Part shown: in pieces, positions 53,207 to 62,446 of the stretch | How positions within the stretch are numbered: position 1 is the first letter of the stretch | Layout of the letters: the number at the start of each line of letters is the position of its first letter | NCBI GenBank assembly: GCA_011799875.1 | Contig: CM022302.1 | Location: 204,200,814-204,264,813, forward strand | Source of the DNA: Thinopyrum elongatum | Taxonomy: Eukaryota; Streptophyta; Magnoliopsida; Poales; Poaceae | Direction of reading: 5' to 3' | Length of the DNA stretch: 64,000 nt | The notes under the pieces: generated by a model | Database searches by the model: none | Told to the model about the DNA's origin: nothing | Seen by the model: only the letters and a program-made list of their open reading frames with translations | Translations under genes and position numbers: made by a program

Positions 53207-56200
53207 GATCGGAGGGTCCAGGGCAGGAGGCCTATGCCTTTTGATCGTAGCTTTTATTTTACCCCGCCTCTGTGAAGGCCTATTTCTCTCTCTGTAATAT
53301 ATCTGTACTCAGATATCTGATGCTTCCGCTGACGCTTGTATGCATCAAGCTATGTATTCGAGCCCTCGAGGCCCTGGCTTGTAATATTAAGCTTGTATGA
53401 CTTTATTTATGTTTTAGAGTTGTGTTGTGATATCTTCAAGTGAGTCCTTAGGCTTGATCATGCGCATTTGCGTGTATGGTTAGTGCACGATTAAGCCGGG
53501 GTCGTCACAGAGATGAGCCGGCCCTTGGGCACTACATGGCATTTTTTCTTTCATATCATTGGCTCAGGTCAACATTTTGAAGACCCGGCTCTCTCACGGA
53601 GATAAGCCGGCCTATGGGGGCTATATAGTTCACTCTTTTCAATTACATGGATAAGGACAAATTTTTGAAAAACCGGCTTGTTATTTTCATAACAAACCAG
53701 CCCTTGGGGCTAAAGTACGCTTGTCAAAATCATGAACAAGTCTTACCCATACTCATGCTTTCCTATGTCTAAGACTTGGTGGCTACATAAGTATTATAGT
53801 ATTGGAAAGAGGAAGCTTTTCATACCTCATATTTTCTTTTCAGCATGTTAACCATGCTCGCCTCCATATCTCGGCTTGTAGATAGCTGGGTCAAGTTACC
53901 CTGATGGAGCTCATCCGCGCTGAGATCTTCAAAGTTTGGCAATTCCAACTTCGCCTTCCCTTTTTCAGACGCGGCCGGCTCATCCTTGGCCATGAATTTA
54001 GCCAACATATTTGAGACCTTTGGAGCTTTATACGCTCCTCCAGTAATGTTGATCTCATCATCGGCCACTGTGTGCGATGGAATGATATCTTCAGCCTCCT
54101 TCACAGGACTGGAGGCCCGAGTTGGACTTGGCGGGTCCATGTTGTGTGTCATGTCATCCGGGCTGCTTTGTACAACCATGTGGACTGGCTCCACCATCGC
54201 CGTTTCTTCATCAGCGGATGACTCATTTTGCTGGGACGGCTCAGCCCTTTCATCAGGGTTGTCTTCGTTTGCATTTTCAGCTTGGACTTCTAGAGTCACC
54301 AAGGGCGGGTCTTGGGACTCAGCGATCGCTGCAGAAGAAGATGACTCGCCAACTTTTCTTTTCTTGGCCTTAGCCCTGCAGTCATAAGAGTATATTCAAA
54401 TAAACGAAACAATGGCTATGATGAAGTATGAATTACTAAAATACTTACCCTTGTTTAATGACCAAGGGTGGGAGCTGTGAGGCAGTTGATTCTCCTGATG
54501 AGGGCGAGGTCTCCTGATAGTTCGAGTCAGACGGGTTAAGGGGTTGTCTAATAAGGTCGTCTAGTGGAAGTGATGAAGTTGGGCTATGAGGCACCTCATT
54601 TTGTCGCCTGCGGGCGATTGGCTCATCTAACAAGCCAGTTGATAACTCGCCAGCGTTACTTCGGAGCTTGCGCTTGGAGGTACCAACTTTTTGTGATTTC
54701 TTCAAAAGAAATTTTGGATCTAGGTGAGCGTCTGGATGCGAAAAGGGAACCTTTCTGACGGCTCATCTCGTTTTCTTTGGGATTAAAGTTTCTGAGCTGG
54801 ATGAGATGGAAATTACCTCAGCAAGGCCGGCTCGACTGGTTTCTGTGTGATCCTGAGAAGAAGGGGCGTCAGCAAGTTGTATAAATAGACGACCAAGCGA
54901 GTCAAGCTCTACCTCCGATAGCAGCCGGCTCGTCATCACCGACCGGCTCATTCACTTGCTCAGTTGGAGTAGGGGCAGACTTGCGGGTTTTCTTCCTTCT
55001 CTAGAACAAGGAGTCAGCCTGCACATTTAATAGACCGAGAAGTTTGAGACAAGCAAGTTAATGAGCAGGGTAAATAAGAAAGAACGAGCACACTTACTGG
55101 GGTGCTGGGTTGGTTTGACAAAAGGGAGCAAGCCCCGTCTTGTTACATTTATCTTGAGGCTCACCCAACAGCTTTTTGGTGGCCTTGTTCACCTCATCCG
55201 CAGACATGTTGACTTGACTGAGGCGTTGTACATCAGCCAAGTCGCCAGTGTAGTTACACATCAAGTCGCCCCTCCAGCTCAAGGGCTGGATTCGCCAGCT
55301 TATCCAACACCGGGTCAAGTCGATCCCGGTGAGACCATTGGCTGATAGAGGTCTTAACTTAGAACATACAGGGGCAACATGTCTCCGCTCCTCATCAGAC
55401 GGCCAACCTGGATATACGATTGTTGCATTGAGCCGGTCCAACCAGTAACCCGGCAATGGGTTTTCACCTTCAGGAGCGGTGTTCTTGCAGTAGAACCAGG
55501 TCATGTTCCATCCCTTTGGATGACTCGCTAGCTTGACCACTGGAAAGGGGGTGTTTTTCGCCTCTGAACGGAAATTCCACTAAGCTCTATGTTGGGGCCG
55601 TCCGCGAATTTGGTCTGGTGGTTGATGTAGAAAAATTCCCGGAAAAGAGGGACAGTTGGCTCCGTCTGGAGATAGACTTTGCAGAAGACTTGAAATTGGC
55701 AAAGATTGGTCATTGAATTTGGACCAACATCCTGAGGGCAGAGGTCGAAGAAATTGAGGAAGTCCCAGAAGAATTTTGACCCGGGTGGTGAAAAGCCCCT
55801 TTGAAGATGATCTGTGAAAACAATGACCTCTCCTTGGTCGGGCTGGGGAGAGCTCTCTTCATCAGGCTCCCGCCAGCAAATTACTCCTTGAGCCGACAAC
55901 AGGCCTTGCCCCACAAGATCGTCAAGCATAAGGGTAAAAACTTGGGATCTGGCCCAGTTGCAGGCCTTATCGGTCTTGGCCATTATAAGTCGCCTAAATT
56001 CGAAACTGCGAAGCAAAATAATGGTGATAAACTAGCGTGCTATATTCGTGGGTGATAAGTCGCCAAGTTATTCAAGTTATAAGTTGGTGAAATAATAAGA
56101 CTACTATAGCTAGGAATGAGCCGGCACCTATGACCATGAGTGATAAGTCACCAAGCTTCTTAAAGTGATGGGCCGGCAATGCAAAGGACAGTTATGTTCA

Positions 56201-56811
56201 TTCAGGCTATGGTTATGAAATTTGGGCAAGCTACAGTAAGTCATGATGAGCCGACAAATCATAAGCCGACTTAAGCTACTCGGAAGCCTCACGGTTTTCT
56301 GCTAAGTGTTGGCCGTAAATAGGTTTCTGACGAAGCAGTTACAACTACAGATCTACAAAATAGCTCGAAAAAGAAATATTTACTAGACCTAAAACATGAA
56401 GTGGAAGTGCAAACTAATCCATTAGTGGGATTTGAAGGCAGCATGAGGTTTTCAAATGCAAAAATGATGCCATGGCCGCGACTGGAGTATTTCTATGGTT
56501 TATTCAAACAAATCTAGATCTAATATCAAAGGGAGATGGAAGATATTAATGAACTATGACGAACTGCATGAGAGGGATAGAGGTGTTGTGGATCTAATGA
56601 AAGGGATTTAGGCATACCTGGTCACGCAGAGAGTGGCCGAAGCATTTTGGCAAGCTCCGGTGATGACTTGGATGCAGTCGAGGTCGCATACAAGGTGGCT
56701 GATGAACTCGAGAGGGCACGGTGTTGCTCCGGTCGTGAGGGGGCTCGGGCACAAGGAAGAAGACGAAGGGAGATGGAAGCGGTAAAAGTGAAAGCCACGG
56801 CCCCCGGTGGG

Positions 56812-56820
56812 TATTTATAA
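56812..56820 (-). promoter_or_regulatory. TATA box of the element C antisense gene
   Basis: Reads ttataaatacc on the minus strand inside a cacattataaataccc context, upstream of a possible 5' untranslated exon (donor accag/gtatgc at about 56617). Confidence 0.45.
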
Positions 56821-57150
56821 TGTGGCAAGAAGGTGAAAAGGCAAGTGCGAGAAAAGAGGAGGCGCAGTAACTTTTGGGCAAAAGGGGCGCCTCAATTCTC
56901 GCGCCTAACGGATATACATCAAGATTCATTGTGATGTCATGTCTAAGCGCCATAAAATTTGAAAGGTGGTGTCAGGATGCGGGGAAACAAGAAATGTTGA
57001 AGTACGGAGGCGCCATAAGCCGGCAATATTATATGACCCGGCCACAAGACATTCAAGAGGCGAGAATTTCTAGTTCGCGGAAAGGTGACCCGAAATAATT
57101 ATCAGTCTGAAGATTAACATGGATAAGTCCAAGTCAATCTGGGGGGCTAA

Positions 57151-57700
57151 TGTTGGGGATATAACCCCACGGTATGACCCGCCCATTCAGGGCCAGGTTA
57201 TCCAGTGGCGATTCGAAAGATGGCGTCTGTCAAGCAGGCCACAATGACCAAGAGTTTTTAGGCCCAGAAGACAAGTCACCAAGTAGGCCGGCTCATGGCC
57301 CAGAACCTGAGATGCCAGATCGCTACAAGAAGATGAAGGAAAGTTCCTTACTTGGGAAGTAAGACAACTAGGAAGTAGATTAGGGCACGGGTTGGACTAT
57401 GAACCGGACTCTATCGTAAACCCAGGCCCTCAACCTATATATAAGGGGAGCCCCTGGGGTAGAAAGATTAGGCTACAAGCTCTTGAGTACTAGGTTAGCC
57501 AAGTTGCACCCTTGTAATCGAGATACCATGCAATAAACAATCAAGCAGGAGTAGGCTATTACCTCCATCGTGAGGGGCCGAACCTGGGTAAACCCCTTGT
57601 CTTTTGATTCCGATCAACCCCGTTCAAGCTACTACTTAGTGGCGATGGCCTCACGACTAAGTCCTTTCACGAGGACATCTACCGTGACAAAACCACGACA
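57151..57700 (+). repeat. Element C 3' LTR
   Basis: 550 bp, tgttggggatataacc ... ccacgaca, preceded by the purine tract ctggggggctaa (57139-57150) and followed by the tctct target copy. Confidence 0.92.
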
Positions 57701-57705
57701 TCTCT

Positions 57706-57778
57706 GGTTTGGTTTCAAGCCAGATCGAGGAGAAGCATGAGTCGCTCTCCTCGGGCCAGATTTCAGATCATGCCTAGG
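57706..57778 (+). other. Element E internal sequence, right part
   Basis: Direct continuation of 29411 after element C is removed (SSQIEEKHESLSSGQISDHA in one frame, then TAG). It ends at the LTR of element G. Confidence 0.5.
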
Positions 57779-59410
57779 TGTAGGATCGAAAGTATGTGTA
57801 CACGGGGATGATTATACTACTTGCCACATTTAGAATGGTTCTTTTTCCCAATTTTAGTTAATGGTAGATTTTAGCAATTCTAAGCAAGTCAAGTAACACC
57901 CTACACATGCAAGTCTAAGCATAGGCAGTGGAAAGTAAAGACATTGCAAGTGATAGTAAGTAGAGGATGAGTTTGGAGATATGCGAACATTATGGTGACA
58001 CGGAAGATTTTGACCCATGGTTCCAATAGGTGGTGCTATCGTACGTCCACGTTGATAAAGGCTTCAATCACAATGATCAATTATCTCAAGAATAACGGTT
58101 GCAGTTACACAGAGGAATCCACCCAGAAAAGGTCCACAAAGAAGCAACCATGCCTATCCACCATGGCTTACGCCCACGAATGACTAGCCTCACTCGGATA
58201 GATCTTCACGAAGTAGGCGATCTCCTTGCCCTTAGAAACTTCTTGGTTTCTCCACACGATTTGGAGACTCCCAAGTACACCTAACCAATCTAGGAGGCAC
58301 CACCCTCCGAAAGGTAAAAGATGGGGTTGTTGATGATGAACTCCTTGCTCTTGTGCTTCAAAAGGTAATCTCCTCAACACTTACACACTCACAAATTTTG
58401 GCTTTTGAGTAGGAGAGGGTTTTGGTGGAAAGCAATGAGGTGACTAGAAATCAAGGGTTCAATGGTTGGAATGGAATCCCTCTGAAATCAGCACAAGGAT
58501 GAGGAGCTCTCTCTCTCTCTCAGAAATATGGGTACGAAATGTGTATGCTTTTTTCTGGTTGCTATCTAAGAGTTTGGTGGAGTGGGTGGGGTATATATAG
58601 GAAACACAAAAAATCCAACCTTTATGCATTGTTCGGTGAGGCCGGATCAAACTGCTCGGTCAAACCGACTAGTACAAAAGGTTTGAACTTTAGGATTTTC
58701 AATGACTTCCGATGAAAACATTTTAGTGGCACCGAGTTGTGATGATCTAAGAACTTTACACACTTCAGTGTCACCAACTAAAAAGATTCAAAAATTATAA
58801 ATGGATTACAGTAGGCAACAGAAGGTTGGCTAGTACTCTTCGGTGAGACCGAAGGGTCAACTCAGTGGAAACAAAGTTTTAGGGTTTAGGTAACAACTAT
58901 ATCATGAATGACTGGGTTACTTGGGTGTAGTCTATTTTGGTGAGTCCCAGATGCATTTAGGGTTTGGATATAGTGGGAGTGTGGAGAATTGTATGAGGCT
59001 TTTGGAGCTTGATCTCTAAGCACCTGAGTTATGAATTCATGTTCGCAACCTAACCCCCTTTTGATAGTATTAGCATACATATGGACTCAATGTGATCTTA
59101 GATCAATTAAATATAAAATGAAGTCTTGAGGATTAACCAACACTTGTCCTTGGCATTTTGAGTGCTCCACTTTCACATCCCAATGTTTTACCTAAATTGA
59201 ACTTTCCTAAAATATTCTTTCGAATAGGCATTAATTCAATGAGATACTCCCTAGAAGAGGAAATACTTGTTGGAGAAACAGATAAAAATGGATGTATCTA
59301 GAACTAAAATATGTCTAGATACATATATTCCTCCGACAAGTATTTCCAGACGGAAAGAGTGTATGTTGTTATGAATTACCAAAATCACCCAAGGATTAGT
59401 TGCACTTTCA
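57779..59410 (-). repeat. Element G 3' LTR
   Basis: On the minus strand it starts tgaaagtgcaactaatcc and ends gatcctaca; 1632 bp including a MITE of about 115 bp. It contains a CT microsatellite (about 58507-58520) and a TATA-like gtatatatagg (about 58590). Confidence 0.6.
59247..59361. mobile_element. Stowaway-type MITE
   Basis: About 115 bp between TA dinucleotides (59245-59246 and 59362-59363). The ends are ctccct...gaggaaatacttgt and acaagtatttcc...gagtg, decayed inverted repeats. The middle is palindromic (atgtatctaga / tctagatacat). This fits Tc1/mariner-derived Stowaway elements of grasses. Confidence 0.8.
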
Positions 59411-59852
59411 ATCTTCTCTTTTTTGGTAATTGATGACAACATCTAGATCAAAGTTTCGCATAGAATATAATCATGAATAATGTCGCCGCTTTGAGAAGTG
59501 TGTGATATGAAAGAACTCCCCCTAAATTTATGCATTATTTTTATTTTCATTTGAATGCAAAGGCACAATCGATTAGGCATGTGGAGTAACTCTTCCATGT
59601 CACATAAAACTTAGTGGAGCACACAAAAGAATATAAAGAAATTTAAAAAAGTGCACATCACTAAAGGCACATGTGAATAACCATCATACGATGCATTAAA
59701 GCATAAAAAGTAGCATAACTGTAGTAGCAAGCAAGTTTGATCATCACACACACGATAAATAAGTTTACATCCCAACGAATGAAATGAAGTAGCAAGGATG
59801 TAACTTAGAAACGCAAACACTCTCTCACTCGAAGCCTATATCTATATCAACT

Positions 59853-59864
59853 CCCCCCCCCCCC
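59853..59864. repeat. C12 homopolymer
   Basis: Twelve consecutive C (G12 on the minus strand), between the end of the gag-like region of element G and its 3' untranslated part. Confidence 0.9.
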
Positions 59865-60458
59865 ATTTGGCATCAAGATACCAAAAAGTTCGAGATGATC
59901 TAAGTGTCACTCAAGGCACGATGATCCACAACTCTGGACGGCGAAGACCTCTGGCTAGCAGCTCCGGTGTGGGTCGAAGGAGTGGAGATGAGCATGTTGG
60001 TGAATGCAGCAACTTCAATAGGGGTAGTCTAGGAAGGCGGAGTGCCAATAATAGGAGGAGGTTCAGCAAGCTCAGCAGCTCTTGGCTGGGTCTGGAACTG
60101 AGTAGTGGTAGTCCTCTCATCAGAATCATAACTGCGGGCATAATCATGTGCATCAAAAGTTTCCTTTAGCTTGCCAAAATCAGCAGATAGCTCGGTCACC
60201 TTGACATAAAGGTCATGGAACTTGGTCTCCACAATTCTCTCCAAGCCCTCTTGGTTCTTCACAAGAGTAGCTAAGCCTTGCTTGATCCGGTGAGTGACCT
60301 AAAATAGGAGTGCCATCTGATTAGTCTTGGACTTGGGAATCTCCAATAGGGCAAAGGGTTGATGATGATCTTGGCACACTAGATTGAGTAGCAGGTCGAG
60401 CAGCCTCAAGTTGCTCCTGTGCAGTAGCAGATCTTAGATCAGATGGATCCATAGTGAC

Positions 60459-61810
60459 CAGCGGTGGAGCCAACGTAGAGATATTGGGTTCAAGTGAACC
60501 CAATGGATTTTGCATGGTACGTGCGAATATGTACGTATTTTGGCTGGCCCCAACAAATACACCTCACATGGATCAAAGGTCCCAAAAGGAAAAAGCCCAT
60601 GAATCCATTCCCATGCCTAAACTGTTAGTCTACGAGTCATGTAAACACTTTACGAGAAAATGCACATACCCGCACATGGCACGCCCCATCTTTTGTTTGC
60701 TTTTTTCATCGTTTGTCTATTCATTTCTTTGATTCTCATCTTGCTAGTTCGTGTTGCTGAGCGCCCTGGCCACCACCACATGCCCGTGGCAAGAGACGGC
60801 TGCAGCTCGACATGGGCAATAATTGAATCCCAAAATTTGAGGTAACTAGATTACATTGTTACATCTTCTCTCTCCCTTTCTCTCTCTCTTATGTATGTTC
60901 TATTTAGCCTAATAGCCAAGTACAATAGTTTTTACCCTAGTCTTTTAATTTTTTTCTCCATGGACTTTCATTGATCAGTCTACGGAGTAGTAATTTTCAC
61001 AGGGAACTCGGTCACCAGATCAAGTTAATGATACATGCACATCAAGGTCACACATTAGACGTAGGCAAAGTGCATCAAATGTCACAGTAGCTAGTCTCAT
61101 TAAGCCTACTATTCATACAAAAATTAACTTAGATGAGTTGCCTTATGATCCGACTGATCGGAAGAGAATTTCAGAGTACACAAGAAATCCAAAGAAGCTA
61201 GATGAAATTATGCACAAATATTTAATGAGGGGTCCTTCTAGGCCACCGTCTAATTTTGATTACCCACAGAGGGAGATTGGAGATACTGAATGGAGATTTA
61301 CCCAGATTGGTTTGATGAATATGGTCCTTGGCTTGAGTATAGTGATAAGTGCATAAGGCCTTCTGTTTTTCTGCTACCTTTTCAGAGATTACAATGAGGG
61401 GCAGGCTCAGACTCATGCATTTGCAATTAACGGCTGGAACGATTGGAACAAGAAAAGCAGACTGTACACTCATGAGGGTAATAAGGGTAATGTTATTAGC
61501 TTTCATAATGTAATAGTAAAAATATATGATGCTTTGATGAATCAAGTTTAGTCAATTCAGGTTGCTCTTGATAAGCAAACTGATCTTATAAAAAGAAAAA
61601 TCAAATCTGGCTTAATGCTTTCATTGATTCGGTGAGATACTTTTTGCATCCAGGCTTAGCATTCTGGGGCCGTGACAAATTAGAAGAGTCAAAAAATAAG
61701 GGACATTTCATAGAGTTGGTATATACTTTGGCAAACCAAAATGGAACTATACATAATGTAGTCATGGAGTGAACCCAATGGCCAAGCCAAATTTTCTGGC
61801 TCCACCCTTA
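60459..61810 (+). mobile_element. hAT-type DNA transposon, decayed
   Basis: Left end cagcggtggagcca and right end tggctccaccctta are imperfect inverted repeats (11 of 14 match). They are flanked by atagtgac (60451-60458) and atagtggt (61811-61818), an 8-bp duplication with two changes. It contains a transposase remnant (61127-61750). At 1352 bp it is an internally deleted copy. Removing it restores element G sequence. Confidence 0.7.
61127..61750 (+). pseudogene. TTF-domain (ZMYM1-like) hAT transposase remnant
   Basis: Starts LPYDPTDRKRISEY, then KKLDEIMHKYLMRGPSRPPS and a shifted FDEYGPWLEYSDK, followed by fragments VIVKIYDALMNQV and VALDKQTDLIKRKIKSG. This is the N-terminal TTF-type zinc-finger region and the start of the catalytic part of plant hAT-like transposases. 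Stops and shifts are frequent and the catalytic domain is missing. Confidence 0.65.
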
Positions 61811-62446
61811 ATAGTGGTTGTGCAATCCTCAAGCTCTGGCTGTAGTGGCATATGCTTGTGCTGTAGCAAGAAGATATTGTTAACAACCTTGGAGTTGATA
61901 AGAATCTAAATGTAAGGAGCATAACCACATGAGTGCTTATGATCTGCAGCTATCCTCTTCACTATTTCCACAATGAGGTCCATGACATTAAAATTCTCCA
62001 TCTTATCAACTAGGTGCAACATGTCAATTGAGTATCCTATGACCATCCTATCATCTCTAGAGTGGGCACAAGTGTAACTCGAAGCATGGGGTTAATAGTA
62101 GCAATACCTGGCAATAGGAAGTACACAGAACCAAGCTTCCACTTCTCTAGCTCATCACCAGGAATAGGCTTGTACATGTTCTTCATGGTCATGGTTCTGG
62201 TGGCTGATCCTTTACACGCAAGTGTAGTTATCATCCTTGAGTGCAAAACTGGGTAACATAGCCCACTCTTCAAGTGAAGAATCATATTTCTGACCATCAG
62301 TCACCCACTTAATCTTTCCATCTAGACAAAATGCACTGTGGCATAGAAGTGCATAATGAGCTCATCATACCAATCTGATCTGACATTGCCAACAAAATCT
62401 GCATTTTTTTAGAGTCTAAAAGTTTCATACACATTGGGGAAGTTAT

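Larger units (their letters stand above)
49353..53509. mobile_element. 4157-bp LTR-like segment (giant solo LTR or LARD-type element)
   Basis: Begins tgtaacaccc and ends ggggtcgtcaca, with gagat on both sides (49348-49352 and 53510-53514). TG...CA ends and a 5-bp duplication mark an integrase product. No internal pair of LTRs, RT or integrase coding is visible, so a solo LTR of a family with about 4-kb LTRs is the simplest reading; grasses have such large-LTR non-coding families (LARDs such as Sukkula). It is GC-rich around 49840-50770 and AT-rich after that. Family assignment is inference. Confidence 0.7.
48252..55983 (-). pseudogene. Element C antisense gene, with a 4-kb element in one intron
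   Basis: Minus strand. Start ATG at 55981-55983: MAKTDKACNWARSQVFTLML. The Transposase_28-like domain follows (GEVIVFTDHLQRGFSPPGSK, FFWDFLNFFDLCPQDVGPNS, GWNMTWFYCKNTAPEGENPL), with a frame break near 55530. A GT-AG candidate intron is at 55019-55097. An intron at 54376-54448 joins LVIKQG to AKAKKRKVGESSS in frame, making a basic nuclear-localisation-like KKRKV. An acidic linker (53826-54375) comes next. A phase-0 intron (49143-53825) then joins KRKYE to DMLNEVESKVAGLQEQLK, the coiled coil. The helical C-terminus ends at about 48252. A 5' leader intron is possible (56006-56617). Confidence 0.72.
29417..57700 (+). mobile_element. Element C: Ty3/gypsy retrotransposon with antisense gene, host to two insertions
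   Basis: Plus strand. LTRs 29417-29964 and 57151-57700 are flanked by tctct (29412-29416 and 57701-57705). A primer-binding site follows the 5' LTR and a purine tract (ctggggggctaa) precedes the 3' LTR. Sense order is gag, protease, RT, RNase H, integrase; the antisense gene (48252-55983) fills the space before the 3' LTR. Element D (36924-47517) sits after integrase, and a 4157-bp LTR-like segment (49353-53509) sits in an antisense intron. It is a complete frame of an autonomous element, killed by stops and point changes. Confidence 0.92.
59865..62440 (-). pseudogene. Element G gag-like protein, interrupted by a hAT element
   Basis: Minus strand. From the right: RSDWYDELIMHFYATVHF in a shifted frame near 62350-62400; then KNMYKPIPGDELEKWKLGSV and LLPGIATINPMLRVTLVPT (62037-62297). 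A helical stretch continues to about 61819. After the hAT insertion (60459-61810) come MDPSDLRSATAQEQLEAARP (about 60390-60450) and a C-terminal LERIVETKFHDLYVKVTEL (60029-60262). It resembles the uncharacterised, RT-less plant transposon/gag-like proteins common in grass repeats. Frame breaks are frequent. Function is not assigned. Confidence 0.45.
57779..62446 (-). mobile_element. Element G: LTR retroelement, 3' part
   Basis: Minus strand. A 3' LTR (57779-59410) is preceded in sense by a purine tract (aaaaaagagaagat on the minus strand, 59411-59424) and by a gag-like coding region. The other LTR is not in the window; the copy is cut by the Copia LTR at 62447. It also hosts a Stowaway MITE and a hAT fragment. 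I cannot name the family; it shows no RT in the visible part. Confidence 0.6.
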
